From: Domibacillus sp. PGB-M46
GTDB taxonomy: Bacteria > Bacillota > Bacilli > Bacillales > Domibacillaceae
DNA: 64,000 nucleotides
Assembly: GCF_022668875.1 (NCBI RefSeq)
Contig: NZ_JAKGCR010000005.1
Coordinates: forward strand, 1-64,000
Direction of reading: 5' to 3'
The notes under the pieces were generated by a model, which saw only the letters and a program-made list of their open reading frames with translations, did no database searches and was not told the DNA's origin. The translations under genes were made by a program, and so were the position numbers. Every line of letters starts with the position of its first letter. The stretch's first letter is position 1. Below are positions 10,082 to 18,752 of the stretch, one piece after another.

Positions 10082-11476
10082 TTGGCTATGATAAAGGGGC
10101 ACCCGCTTAAAGGGGCCTTTGTTGATTTTATAAACGAAATAAACGGTTCGACTTTATTCAGTTATGTAGAAAAAGTGGAAAAAGGCGATCCGATCTGTTT
10201 TTATGAAAACGGAAAAGAGTGGTACAAAGGAGAACGGTTTTATTTCAAAGACCGTGATGGGGAAAGAACGATTGCGGGACTCGGCAGCGTACAGACGATC
10301 CAAAGCAGCAAAGCCGAGCGGTTTGAGGATGTGGAAGGGCAGTGGGATGCTCTGATGAAGCGTGCTTCCATCCATAATCCCTATGATATTTACGGGACAG
10401 GGCCCGTTGCATTTGGCGGTTTTTCATTTGATCCGCTTCGCCCTCAAGGAGAAGAGTGGTCCCGCTTTGCGCCGTCTTTTTTTTATGTGCCGGAATTAAT
10501 GATGACGGTTTATGGCGGTGAAACATATGTAACCGTCAATATGATGTGCGAAGATGTAGAGTCAGGCCGGTTGTTTGATCAAATTGAAGAACGGAAGCAG
10601 GCCATTTTGTCAGATTTGAAGCGTTCATTCGAAAAAGAAGCGGTATTAATGGAACTTCGTGCTGGGGATACCCAAGCGTGGAAGGAGTCCGTTCAAGCTG
10701 CGGTTCATCGAATTGAAGCAGATGACGATCTGAAGAAAGTAGTACTGGCCCGCAAAGCAACCGCTGCTTTTGACGGTACTATTTCGTCAGACCGCATTCT
10801 TCGCCGCTTGGACGAAGGACAGCCGGACAGCTTCGTTTTTTCCATTGAAGCAATGGACAGCTGTTTTTTAGGTGCCTCTCCTGAACGGCTTGTGAAGAAA
10901 CGGGCACAAACCGTTTTAACAACGTGCCTTGCCGGTTCAACAGGCCGCGGTGCAACAGAGCAGGAAGATGAGCAATTAGCGGATGCATTGCTGCATGATA
11001 ATAAAAACCGGATGGAACATGACTATGTTGTGCAGATGATCCGGGAGGAAATGCAGGCAATGTGCGATTACGTGGCTGTGCCGGATGCGCCGGTCGTAAT
11101 GAAAGTAAGAGATATTCAGCATCTGTATACGCCGGTCATCGGAGAAGCAGACAAGGACGAGTCTATTCTGCGGTTTGTTCAGGCACTTCATCCAACTCCT
11201 GCACTTGGCGGACTTCCGAGTGAAAAAGCACTCAGTGTGATCCGTGAACTGGAGGATATGGACCGGGGCTTCTATGCAGCGCCGGTTGGCTGGATGGATT
11301 ATCGGAAAAATGGTGAGTTTGCGGTGGCGATTCGCTCTGGGTTACTGGTACAGAACGAAGCATTTTTATATGCAGGCTGTGGGGTAGTGGCGGAGTCTGT
11401 TGCGGAGATGGAGCTTGAGGAAACAAACATGAAGCTGCGGCCGATGCTGCGGGCGATCGGAGGCGGCAATGAATAA
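10082..11476 (+). CDS. menF: Isochorismate synthase MenF
   Basis: Converts chorismate to isochorismate, the entry step to menaquinone. The 464-residue chorismate-binding enzyme carries the C-terminal family core from about residue 200: KKVVLARK, FLGASPERLVKK, CLAGSTGRG, and HPTPALGGLPSEKAL. The start is TTG 10082 (then Ala, Met), six bases after GGAGGG; ATG 10088 is the alternative at a longer spacing. It is first in menF-D-H-B-E-C, and its stop lies within the start of menD (8-base overlap). The chromosomal context with menD and menB favours a menaquinone rather than a siderophore role. Confidence 0.94.
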   Translation: MAMIKGHPLKGAFVDFINEINGSTLFSYVEKVEKGDPICFYENGKEWYKGERFYFKDRDGERTIAGLGSVQTIQSSKAERFEDVEGQWDALMKRASIHNPYDIYGTGPVAFGGFSFDPLRPQGEEWSRFAPSFFYVPELMMTVYGGETYVTVNMMCEDVESGRLFDQIEERKQAILSDLKRSFEKEAVLMELRAGDTQAWKESVQAAVHRIEADDDLKKVVLARKATAAFDGTISSDRILRRLDEGQPDSFVFSIEAMDSCFLGASPERLVKKRAQTVLTTCLAGSTGRGATEQEDEQLADALLHDNKNRMEHDYVVQMIREEMQAMCDYVAVPDAPVVMKVRDIQHLYTPVIGEADKDESILRFVQALHPTPALGGLPSEKALSVIRELEDMDRGFYAAPVGWMDYRKNGEFAVAIRSGLLVQNEAFLYAGCGVVAESVAEMELEETNMKLRPMLRAIGGGNE

Positions 11477-13172
11477 TCATCAGGACAACATGACACAATA
11501 CAATGCACATTTTATAGACAGCCTGGTCCGTTCGGGAGTCAAGGAGGCGGTCATCAGCCCTGGCTCCCGTTCGACACCAATGGCGCTGTTAATGGAAGAG
11601 CATCCTCGGCTGCGCACTTTTATTCAAGTGGATGAGCGGTCGGCGGGTTTTTTTGCGCTTGGGCTGGCTAAAGCCACACAAAATCCTGTTGCGCTTCTTT
11701 GTACATCCGGCACGGCGGCGGCCAACTACATGCCGGCAGTAGCAGAAGCGAAAATCTCACGCGTTCCGCTTATTGTGCTGACATCAGACCGTCCGCCTGA
11801 ACTCCGGGATGTTGGCGCTCCGCAGACGATTGACCAGCTTCACTTATACGGTCATACAGCAAAATGGTTTGCAGAAATGGCTCTTCCTGAATCAGATCAA
11901 TCTGCGTTGCAGTACGTCCGCACACAGGGTGCCCGGGCGGTTTTTGAATCACTTGCTGAACCGGCAGGACCGGTTCATTTAAATTTTCCTTACCGTGAGC
12001 CGCTCGTACCGGATTATGATGGTATTTTCGAACGAATCAAAATACCTGCTCCTGTTCGGCTGATTTCTGGCAGAAAGGTGCCGGATCCGATTATGCTGGA
12101 TGATGTAGCAGGAGCACTCAAAGTCGAAAAAGGTCTTATTGTAGCGGGAGAGATTGTGAAGCCGGAGATGTCAGAAGCGATCCTTTCGCTTTCCGAAAAA
12201 ACAGGCTGGCCGGTTGTAGCCGATCCGCTTTCGCAGCTTCGTAGGGACAAAACAGTGATTGACAGCTATGACGCCTTTTTACGTGATGATGAGGTGAAAG
12301 ACGCGTTAAAACCAGAAGCGATCGTTCGGTTTGGTGCGCTGCCGGTCTCAAAATCTCTTATGCAATATATGAAGCGTCAGCAGGATGCGGTGCATGTAAT
12401 TGTAGACGCAGACGGAGGATGGCGTGATCCTTCCCATATTGCGACCCATATGGTGAATGTAGATGAAGCCTCTTTTTGCCATGAAATGATACAGAGATTG
12501 GAAGGAAGCCGCTCTTCATGGTACGCATTATGGCAGAGCGTAAACGAAGCAGCCCGCTCGGAGATGAAAAAAGCAGAAGGCATGGACGAAGGTTCATTGT
12601 TTCGGCAGTTTTTAGAGGCAGTGCCATCGGGCTCTTCTGTTTTTGCAGGAAACAGTATGCCGATTCGGGATCTTGATTCCTTTTTATTTTCAGGCGAACA
12701 AACTCTTCGTCTTCACGGAAATCGTGGGGCAAACGGTATAGATGGACTTGTTTCTACAGCTCTTGGCATTGCCGCAAGCGGGGAGAAGGTTTATGCTGTT
12801 ATGGGAGATTTATCATTTTTTCACGATGTAAATGGTTTGCTGGCGGCCAAAATGAATGGTCTGTCGATGACCATTTTAATTATGAACAACAATGGCGGCG
12901 GCATTTTTTCTTATTTGCCGCAGGCGGGGGAACGAAAGCATTTTGAAAGGCTGTTCGGCACTCCGTCGGGCTTAAAGTTTGATCATGCAGCTGCACTTTA
13001 CGGCTGCCACTACGTTCGAATTGAGAACAGCGGCGAGCTTCAAAGAGAGCTGTCCGTGAAACGGGACGGAATCACCATATTAGAAGCATTAACGGATCGT
13101 TCCCAAAACACAGCGATTCACCGGGAGTTATGGCAAAGAGCAATTGCAGCTGCAAAACAGGTGATTCAATGA
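11469..13172 (+). CDS. menD: SEPHCHC synthase MenD
   Basis: A thiamine diphosphate enzyme that condenses 2-oxoglutarate with isochorismate to 2-succinyl-5-enolpyruvyl-6-hydroxy-3-cyclohexene-1-carboxylate. It has 567 residues with the pyrimidine-binding domain first (SPGSRSTPMALLMEEHP, DERSAGFFALG), a central domain, and the diphosphate-binding domain (GDLSFFHDVNGLL, then MNNNGGGIFSYLPQA). The length is usual for MenD. It overlaps menF by 8 and menH by 4 bases, as expected for a translationally coupled operon. Confidence 0.96.
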   Translation: MNNHQDNMTQYNAHFIDSLVRSGVKEAVISPGSRSTPMALLMEEHPRLRTFIQVDERSAGFFALGLAKATQNPVALLCTSGTAAANYMPAVAEAKISRVPLIVLTSDRPPELRDVGAPQTIDQLHLYGHTAKWFAEMALPESDQSALQYVRTQGARAVFESLAEPAGPVHLNFPYREPLVPDYDGIFERIKIPAPVRLISGRKVPDPIMLDDVAGALKVEKGLIVAGEIVKPEMSEAILSLSEKTGWPVVADPLSQLRRDKTVIDSYDAFLRDDEVKDALKPEAIVRFGALPVSKSLMQYMKRQQDAVHVIVDADGGWRDPSHIATHMVNVDEASFCHEMIQRLEGSRSSWYALWQSVNEAARSEMKKAEGMDEGSLFRQFLEAVPSGSSVFAGNSMPIRDLDSFLFSGEQTLRLHGNRGANGIDGLVSTALGIAASGEKVYAVMGDLSFFHDVNGLLAAKMNGLSMTILIMNNNGGGIFSYLPQAGERKHFERLFGTPSGLKFDHAAALYGCHYVRIENSGELQRELSVKRDGITILEALTDRSQNTAIHRELWQRAIAAAKQVIQ

Positions 13173-13963
13173 CCGTTTTTCGTCAAGTAAAAGGCGAAGG
13201 AGAGCCGGTTTTACTGCTGCATGGTTTTACGGGAAGTTCTTCTACATGGAAAGGCTTGGACGAGCATCTTCCCTTTCAGCTTGTGATGCCCGACCTTGCC
13301 GGGCATGGACAAACAAACTGTTTGTCAGCAGATTTGGAAACAGAAGCTGAATCTCTTAAAAAGATGATGAATGACGCCGGTTTCTCTTCTTTTCACCTTA
13401 TCGGTTATTCAATGGGCGGCCGCCTCGCTTTGGCTCTCGCGCTTCTTTACCCGGAAGCGGTCCGGTCTTTGGTGCTGGAAAGCACTTCACCAGGGCTCGA
13501 GAGTGAAGAAGAGCGTGCAGCAAGGCGGCAATCAGATGAAAAACTGGCTCAGCGAATTGAACAGGAAGGCGTTGCCTCGTTCGTTGATTTTTGGGAAAAT
13601 ATTCCCATGTTTGCTTCGCAGAAAAAACTGCCAGCGGCTGTTCAAGAAAAGGTCCGGAGGGAGCGCCTGGCCCAGTCGGCAGAAGGGCTGGCGTCGTCAC
13701 TTCGTTTGATGGGAACCGGCAGCCAGCCATCGTATTGGAACCGGCTTCAGATGCTTAGCATGCCTGTTTTGCTGCTTACAGGAACGCAGGATGAAAAATT
13801 TACACGTATCGCCTGCCGGATGAAGGAGCGGCTTCCATTTTGTGAATGGATTCAATTTGACGGAGCAGGCCATGCAATTCATGTGGAACAGCGCGAAAAA
13901 TTTGGTACAATAGTAAAGACGTTTTTGTTGAATCAAAAAGGAGGACAACAAAATGGCAATTAA
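13169..13963 (+). CDS. menH: SHCHC synthase MenH (alpha/beta hydrolase)
   Basis: Eliminates pyruvate from the MenD product to give SHCHC. It is a 264-residue alpha/beta hydrolase: oxyanion region [13 protein letters not shown], nucleophile Ser81 in GYSMGGR, an acid in the GTQDEKF region, and His in GAGHAIHVE near the C-terminus. The start is ATG 13169, overlapping the menD stop as ATGA; the longer frame starts inside menD without support. It ends 11 bases inside menB. Placement between menD and menB supports MenH over a generic hydrolase. Confidence 0.93.
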   Translation: MTVFRQVKGEGEPVLLLHGFTGSSSTWKGLDEHLPFQLVMPDLAGHGQTNCLSADLETEAESLKKMMNDAGFSSFHLIGYSMGGRLALALALLYPEAVRSLVLESTSPGLESEEERAARRQSDEKLAQRIEQEGVASFVDFWENIPMFASQKKLPAAVQEKVRRERLAQSAEGLASSLRLMGTGSQPSYWNRLQMLSMPVLLLTGTQDEKFTRIACRMKERLPFCEWIQFDGAGHAIHVEQREKFGTIVKTFLLNQKGGQQNGN

Positions 13964-14771
13964 TTGGGTAAAAGAACGCGAATACGAAGACATTAAGTAT
14001 GAAACGTATAATGGCATTGCCAAAGTGACGATCAACCGTCCCGAAGTACATAACGCATTTCGTCCGAAAACAGTCACGGAAATGATCGATGCATTCGCAT
14101 ATGCGCGTGACGATTCTAAAATTGGCGTTATTATTTTAGCCGGTGAAGGCGGAAAAGCATTCTGCTCCGGCGGTGACCAAAAAGTGCGCGGCCACGGCGG
14201 ATACGTAGGAGATGACCAAATTCCACGCTTAAACGTGCTGGACTTACAGCGTTTGATCCGTGTTATTCCAAAGCCGGTAATCGCAATGGTGGCAGGCTAT
14301 GCAATCGGCGGCGGCCACGTGCTTCACGTTGTATGTGATTTAACGATTGCAGCGGACAATGCTGTATTCGGACAAACAGGACCGAAAGTCGGGTCCTTTG
14401 ACGCTGGTTACGGTTCGGGCTACCTGGCACGCATCGTCGGCCATAAAAAAGCACGTGAAATTTGGTTCCTTTGCCGTCAGTACAATGCGCAGGAAGCGTT
14501 GGACATGGGTCTTGTAAACACGGTTGTACCACTTGAAAAATTAGAAGAAGAAACGGTGCAGTGGGCGGAAGAAATGCTTTCAAAGAGCCCAACGGCGCTT
14601 CGCTTTATCAAAGCGGCTATGAATGCGGACACAGATGGTCTTGCAGGCCTGCAGCAGTTTGCAGGTGATGCGACGCTTCTTTACTACACAACGGATGAAG
14701 CAAAAGAAGGACGGGATTCATTCAAAGAAAAACGCGATCCGGACTTCGGCCAGTTCCCAAGATTCCCGTAA
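13953..14771 (+). CDS. menB: 1,4-dihydroxy-2-naphthoyl-CoA synthase MenB
   Basis: A crotonase-fold enzyme that cyclises o-succinylbenzoyl-CoA to DHNA-CoA. It has 272 residues with the CoA/oxyanion loop [10 protein letters not shown], the [19 protein letters not shown] segment, and GSFDAGYGS containing the MenB-specific catalytic Asp. GGAGG precedes ATG 13953 inside the end of menH. A hairpin with a T-tract follows the stop, so menE and menC may be made at a lower level than menB. Confidence 0.96.
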   Translation: MAINWVKEREYEDIKYETYNGIAKVTINRPEVHNAFRPKTVTEMIDAFAYARDDSKIGVIILAGEGGKAFCSGGDQKVRGHGGYVGDDQIPRLNVLDLQRLIRVIPKPVIAMVAGYAIGGGHVLHVVCDLTIAADNAVFGQTGPKVGSFDAGYGSGYLARIVGHKKAREIWFLCRQYNAQEALDMGLVNTVVPLEKLEEETVQWAEEMLSKSPTALRFIKAAMNADTDGLAGLQQFAGDATLLYYTTDEAKEGRDSFKEKRDPDFGQFPRFP

Positions 14772-14779
14772 CGAAATCG

Positions 14780-14811
14780 AAAGAGTGTCCTATACCGGAC
14801 ACTCTTTTTTT
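14780..14811 (+). terminator. Hairpin with T-tract between menB and menE
   Basis: An 11-bp stem (14780-14790 with 14797-14807), a six-base loop and a run of T to 14811. It has the form of an intrinsic terminator inside the men operon. menE starts 20 bases later, and no clear promoter is seen between them, so partial termination is the simplest reading. Confidence 0.75.
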
Positions 14812-14831
14812 AAATGGAAAGGATGACCATA

Positions 14832-16268
14832 ATGAATATGCCAAACTGGCTTCAGCAGCGTGCTTTTTTAACTCCTGAGCGAACGGCTCTTGCTTTTTAT
14901 GACGAAACGTGGACCTTTTCACAATTGTTCGATAAAGCATCCGTGCTGGCAGATCAATTGAAGGCAGCGGGAATAAAAAAAGGCGACTATTGCGGTGTAC
15001 TGGCAGGAAATCGTCCGGAAACGGTTTTTCTCATTCATGCTCTTCAGCAGATCGGCGCTGCAGCAGTGATGCTAAACAGCCGTCTGGCCGCAGAAGAACT
15101 GGCCTGGCAGCTTCAAGATGCCGATGCTGTGTGTCTGCTGTATGACGGGGAGCATCAGGATAAAGCTCATTCTGTGACAGATATACGTCCTTTATGTTTT
15201 ACCTCATTCGGGAAAGCAGCGAAAGAAAACAAGCGTGAAATGTTTGCTTTAGAAGACATTTGCTCGCTTATGTATACATCTGGTACCACAGGACGGCCAA
15301 AAGGTGTTAAACAGACGTATGGCAATCATTATGCCAGCGCGACAGCTTCGGCTTTAAATCTTGGTCTTCACTCGGACGATGCCTGGCTTTGTACGGTGCC
15401 TCTATTTCATATTTCAGGGTATTCTATTTTAATGAAAAGCGTGTTGTATGGGATGGAAGTGTGTCTCATCGAAAAATTTGATCCGAACTATGTAAACGCA
15501 CTGTTACAAGAAGGGCGAGTGACTATGATTTCAGTTGTCACGGCCATGCTTTCTTCCATGCTGCATACACTCGAGGGAGCGTACCACGCCCGGCTTCGCT
15601 GTGTTCTTCTTGGCGGAGGCCCTGCTCCTCTTTCCATATTGGAGACGTGCCAGGCAAAAGGGATTCCTGTTTACCAAACGTACGGCATGACTGAGACTTC
15701 CTCTCAAATTGTAACGCTCGCACCAGAAGATGCTTTCCGGAAAATCGGTTCCGCCGGCAAGCCTTTGTTTCCATGCGCGATCCATATTGATGGAGAAGGA
15801 GAGGGGGAAATTTGGGTCAGCGGCCCTAACGTGACGCCAGGCTACTTAAACCGCCCGGATGCGAACGAGCAGGCTTTTCAAAATGGCTGGTTTCGGACTG
15901 GAGATATCGGCCGGCTTGATGAAGAAGGATTTTTATATGTACTGGACCGTCGTTCCGATTTAATTATTTCTGGCGGTGAAAATATTTACCCGGCCGAAAT
16001 TGAGTCCGTCCTTACCAGTCATCCAGCCCTTTTAGAAGCCGGGGTGGCGGGTGTGCCGGATGAGAAATGGGGAAGTGTTCCCGCTGCTTTTTATGTGGCG
16101 CAATCTCCAGTTTCGAAAGCGGAACTGATGCATTTCTGTCAGAAAAAGCTCGCCCGTTTTAAAGTGCCGGCTTATTTTATTGAAGTAGAAGTCCTGCCGA
16201 GAAATGCGGCAAATAAATTGCTCCGACGTGAACTGGCGAGGCAGTGGAGTGAGCGTTATGAACATTAA
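14832..16268 (+). CDS. menE: o-Succinylbenzoate-CoA ligase MenE
   Basis: An ANL-superfamily adenylating enzyme that activates o-succinylbenzoate to its CoA thioester. It has 478 residues with the P-loop YTSGTTGRPKG, the aromatic-motif region YGMTETSS, the hinge region GWFRTGDIGRLDEEG, and a C-terminal Lys in AANKLLRREL. ATG 14832 is favoured, eight bases after AAAGGA; two earlier in-frame ATGs are too close to or upstream of that site. It overlaps menC by 11 bases. Confidence 0.94.
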   Translation: MNMPNWLQQRAFLTPERTALAFYDETWTFSQLFDKASVLADQLKAAGIKKGDYCGVLAGNRPETVFLIHALQQIGAAAVMLNSRLAAEELAWQLQDADAVCLLYDGEHQDKAHSVTDIRPLCFTSFGKAAKENKREMFALEDICSLMYTSGTTGRPKGVKQTYGNHYASATASALNLGLHSDDAWLCTVPLFHISGYSILMKSVLYGMEVCLIEKFDPNYVNALLQEGRVTMISVVTAMLSSMLHTLEGAYHARLRCVLLGGGPAPLSILETCQAKGIPVYQTYGMTETSSQIVTLAPEDAFRKIGSAGKPLFPCAIHIDGEGEGEIWVSGPNVTPGYLNRPDANEQAFQNGWFRTGDIGRLDEEGFLYVLDRRSDLIISGGENIYPAEIESVLTSHPALLEAGVAGVPDEKWGSVPAAFYVAQSPVSKAELMHFCQKKLARFKVPAYFIEVEVLPRNAANKLLRRELARQWSERYEH

Positions 16269-17358
16269 GCGGCTCACGATGCATGTGGTTGAAATGCCGC
16301 TGAAAGCGCCGTTTTACACACACTTGGAAACGGTCACGAAGCGGGAAGCGATTATCATTGAGGTAGAAGACCAGGATGGGACAGTAGGATGGGGAGAAGC
16401 GTCCGCTTTTTCTACGCCATGGTACACGGAAGAAACGGTGGCCACAGAGTGGCACATTATAAAGGACGTGCTGTTTCCGCTGCTGAAAGAGCATGATATT
16501 TCTCATCCGGCGGATGCATCGTCCCTTTTTTGGGCTGTACGGGGCAATCAGATGGCTAAAGCGGGTGTAGAATCAGCACTATGGGATTTGTACGCTAAAA
16601 AGCTGGATCAGCCGCTTTTTGGAGTGCTTGGCGGAACGCGCTCATCCATTTCGGTCGGAGCGGTTGCTTCAGGGAAAACAACGGACGACATGCTGGAACG
16701 TATACAAGCTCATGTAGAAGCTGGATATGGGCGCATTAAAGTAAAAATCAGCCAGGGCTCCGACATCGAAATGCTGACAGCGATTCGTAAAGCATACCCA
16801 CACATTTCGCTGATGGCCGATGCCAATTCAGCCTACTCGCTGCAGAATATCGATTATTTAAAAACATTTGATACGTATGGGCTGATGATGATTGAACAGC
16901 CGCTTGAAGCAGACGACATGTGGAACCATGCAAAGCTGCAGCGCCAGCTTAAGACACCGGTTTGTTTAGACGAAAGCATCCGTTCTTTCCACGATGCCAA
17001 GTGTGCGGTTGAAATGAAGGCCTGTCGGGTGATCAATGTAAAATTCAGCCGGGTAGGAGGAATATCGGAAGCAAAGCGCATCCATGATTACTGCCTTCAA
17101 CAGAATATCGATCTTTGGGCAGGCGGAATGATTGAATTTGGCATTTCGCGCGCACACAATGTGGCGCTTGCTTCGCTTCCAGGATTTACGATGCCAGGTG
17201 ACATCGTCTCCACTGACTATTACTGGGAAGAAGATTTTATTGAGCCTGGCATTTTTGTTCAAAACGGCCGGATTCACTTGTCGCAGGAACCAGGCATTGG
17301 CTTCGGAGTCAGCCGGAAGCGAATAGAAAAGCAGCGAAAAGCGGTTCATTCCGCTTAA
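16258..17358 (+). CDS. menC: o-Succinylbenzoate synthase MenC
   Basis: An enolase-superfamily dehydratase converting SHCHC to o-succinylbenzoate. It has 366 residues: an N-terminal capping domain, then the barrel with catalytic Lys in GRIKVKIS, metal ligands in MADANSAY, MIEQPLEADD and CLDESI, and the second Lys in INVKFSRVGG. The start is ATG 16258 behind GTGGAG. The family includes N-acylamino-acid racemase side activities, but the operon position settles OSBS as the main role. Only a weak hairpin (17339-17344 with 17351-17356) marks the end; it meets convergent yidD two bases away. Confidence 0.94.
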   Translation: MNIKRLTMHVVEMPLKAPFYTHLETVTKREAIIIEVEDQDGTVGWGEASAFSTPWYTEETVATEWHIIKDVLFPLLKEHDISHPADASSLFWAVRGNQMAKAGVESALWDLYAKKLDQPLFGVLGGTRSSISVGAVASGKTTDDMLERIQAHVEAGYGRIKVKISQGSDIEMLTAIRKAYPHISLMADANSAYSLQNIDYLKTFDTYGLMMIEQPLEADDMWNHAKLQRQLKTPVCLDESIRSFHDAKCAVEMKACRVINVKFSRVGGISEAKRIHDYCLQQNIDLWAGGMIEFGISRAHNVALASLPGFTMPGDIVSTDYYWEEDFIEPGIFVQNGRIHLSQEPGIGFGVSRKRIEKQRKAVHSA

Positions 17359-17359
17359 T

Positions 17360-17596
17360 TCAATTTCTTTTTTTTGGCGGCCACTTTTCGGGCACATAAT
17401 CTACGCCGCCAGGGTGAAATGGATGGCATTTTAAAATACGAATAACAGCAAGCAGCCCGCCTTTTAGGGCTCCATGCTTTTGAACGGCTTCATGCCCATA
17501 ATGGGAACAAGTCGGATAAAAGCGGCATGAAGGCGGCTTTAGCGGTGAAATTCCTTTTTGGTAAAAGCGGATCAAAAACAAGAATAGCTTTTTCAT
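17360..17596 (-). CDS. yidD: Membrane protein insertion efficiency factor YidD
   Basis: A 78-residue YidD-family protein associated with membrane protein insertion through YidC/Oxa1. The N-terminus is amphipathic and hydrophobic ([17 protein letters not shown]), then the cysteine-containing signature [16 protein letters not shown] (Cys24, Cys30) and the [11 protein letters not shown] end. GGAGG precedes ATG 17596. Its start overlaps the stop of the upstream small ORF as ATGA, so the two are co-transcribed. Confidence 0.93.
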   Translation of the reverse strand: MKKLFLFLIRFYQKGISPLKPPSCRFYPTCSHYGHEAVQKHGALKGGLLAVIRILKCHPFHPGGVDYVPEKWPPKKRN

Positions 17597-17748
17597 TTTT
17601 CCTCCTGTTTTTCATATGTGGAGTTTTCTTTTGGCGGATCAATCGTGTGTTTGTAACGGTATCCTTTTTGAATGGTGAATAAGGAAAGAGCCAGTACAAC
17701 GAGAACAACAAGCACAGAAACGATAAGGACCATCATCATATCCGACAA
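17593..17748 (-). CDS. ytzI: Small single-pass membrane protein, probably YtzI family
   Basis: A 51-residue ORF with a TTG start six bases after AAAGGAGGG. The N-terminus [20 protein letters not shown] is one strong transmembrane helix, followed by a basic patch (QKGYRYKH) and an acidic hydrophilic tail. Short length and the non-ATG start make it easy to miss. The four-base ATGA overlap with yidD, the excellent ribosome site and the clean hydrophobic helix argue that it is real. The YtzI name is from memory of gene order beside the YidD gene and is moderately certain. Function is unknown. Confidence 0.75.
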   Translation of the reverse strand: MSDMMMVLIVSVLVVLVVLALSLFTIQKGYRYKHTIDPPKENSTYEKQEEK

Positions 17749-17784
17749 GGAAATCCCTCCTTTTTTTCATAGTGTATCACGTTT

Positions 17785-17814
17785 TTGTTTAGTTCTGTAT
17801 AAGGGTGGTATACT
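17785..17814 (+). promoter_or_regulatory. dps promoter with overlapping SigA-like and SigB-like elements
   Basis: TTGTTT (17785-17790), an 18-bp spacer and TATACT (17809-17814) give a fair SigA promoter. In the same place GTTTAG (17787-17792), 13 bases, and TGGTAT (17806-17811) approximate the SigB consensus GTTTAA/GGGTAT. Dps of B. subtilis is a SigB-dependent stress protein, so the overlap is plausible. Confidence 0.55.
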
Positions 17815-17858
17815 AAAAAGGTCGAGATAAATTTGAAAATGTTGGAGGAGATTCTTTT

Positions 17859-18299
17859 ATGTCAGAACAGCTAATCAGCAGCGTAAACAAACAGGTTGCA
17901 AACTGGACGGTGCTTTATACAAAGCTTCATAACTATCATTGGTATGTAAAAGGACCCCAGTTCTTTACGCTGCATGCAAAATTTGAAGAGTTATACACTG
18001 AAGCAAGCGGGCATATTGATGAGCTGGCTGAGCGTCTTTTGGCGCTGGACGGAAAGCCGGTAGCAACGCTTCGTGAATCCCTTGAACTGGCAACGGTAAA
18101 TGAAGCAGAAGGGCAGGAATCTGCGGAAGAAATGGTACAGTCAGTTGTCAATGACTTTACAACACTGACTGGCGAATTAAAAGAGGCAATGGATTTAGCC
18201 GCTGAAGTAGGCGATGAAACAACAGGCGATATGCTTCTGGCGATCCACCAAAGCCTGGAGAAGCATGTTTGGATGCTTAAATCATTCCTAGGAAAATAA
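17859..18299 (+). CDS. dps: Dps-family DNA-protecting ferritin-like protein
   Basis: A 146-residue four-helix-bundle mini-ferritin that oxidises and stores iron in a 12-mer shell. The intersubunit ferroxidase ligands are visible in [22 protein letters not shown] (His, His) and in [16 protein letters not shown] (Asp, Glu). A well-spaced TTGGAGGAG precedes ATG 17859. Bacillus carries two such proteins, Dps and MrgA; the neighbourhood and SigB-like promoter favour Dps. It is monocistronic, with its own terminator. Confidence 0.9.
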   Translation: MSEQLISSVNKQVANWTVLYTKLHNYHWYVKGPQFFTLHAKFEELYTEASGHIDELAERLLALDGKPVATLRESLELATVNEAEGQESAEEMVQSVVNDFTTLTGELKEAMDLAAEVGDETTGDMLLAIHQSLEKHVWMLKSFLGK

Positions 18300-18307
18300 T
18301 GAACAAG

Positions 18308-18334
18308 CCGAGCTGATAAGAGCTCGGTTTTTTT
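18308..18334 (+). terminator. Terminator of dps
   Basis: A 7-bp GC-rich stem (18308-18314 with 18321-18327), a six-base loop and seven T residues, located just after the dps stop. Confidence 0.85.
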
Positions 18335-18346
18335 ATGAAAGGAAAC

Positions 18347-18379
18347 AAAAAAACGGAGAGTGAGTCCTCTCCGTTTTTT
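18347..18379 (-). terminator. Terminator of the 18389-18631 gene
   Basis: Stem 18354-18360 with 18367-18373, extended by A/T pairs, and a T-tract on the minus strand. It can work in both directions and backs up the dps terminator. Confidence 0.8.
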
Positions 18380-18388
18380 CTTTATGTA

Positions 18389-18631
18389 TTAATGGAGCAG
18401 GCGGTTTCGGTCGGCAGGTATTTGATCCTGGTTGAATTTTTCTTTTAATCCTTCGTACAAATAAACGCGGAACAGCCAGGCAAGTTCTTCATTCGGCATT
18501 TCTCCAATGATGGACAGGATATCTGTCTCAGTCATTTCACCAAGAACGGTCAGCGTGATCATATCCAGGTCGTCTTCTGTTCCCTGCAGCCGGCCGCGAT
18601 ACAGCTCAAACAATTCATTTACAAATTTCAT
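18389..18631 (-). CDS. Small conserved protein, probably DUF6154 family
   Basis: An 80-residue acidic, mostly helical protein of unknown function with no signal peptide, membrane segment or catalytic motif. It begins KFVNELFELYRGRL and has ETDILSIIGEMPNEEL in the middle. The family assignment is from general resemblance and is tentative. AAAGGAGG precedes ATG 18631. Its promoter (TTGGAA/TATAAC on the minus strand) contains a perfect cre site in the spacer, so it is likely repressed by CcpA during growth on preferred sugars. It is monocistronic. Confidence 0.75.
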   Translation of the reverse strand: MKFVNELFELYRGRLQGTEDDLDMITLTVLGEMTETDILSIIGEMPNEELAWLFRVYLYEGLKEKFNQDQIPADRNRLLH

Positions 18632-18663
18632 CGCTGTGCCTCCTTTTTAAGAATATATATATA

Positions 18664-18693
18664 GTTATACATGAAAACGCTATCATATTCCAA
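18664..18693 (-). promoter_or_regulatory. Promoter of the 18389-18631 gene
   Basis: On the minus strand TTGGAA (18688-18693), an 18-bp spacer, TATAAC (18664-18669). The spacer is filled by a cre operator. Confidence 0.65.
18672..18685. promoter_or_regulatory. CcpA operator (cre), full consensus match
   Basis: TGAAAACGCTATCA fits the cre consensus TGWAARCGYTWNCW at all 14 positions. It lies between the -35 and -10 boxes of the minus-strand promoter, where bound CcpA would block RNA polymerase. CcpA itself is encoded at 58301-59299. Confidence 0.8.
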
Positions 18694-18752
18694 CTTTTTT
18701 TATTGAATGAAGAAAAGAAAAAGCGCACATGCTGTAAAAAGGAGGGATTGAC

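Noticed and set aside
13697-14077. Minus-strand frame across the menH-menB junction
   Set aside because: Lies over the overlapping ends of two clear operon genes and shows no domain.
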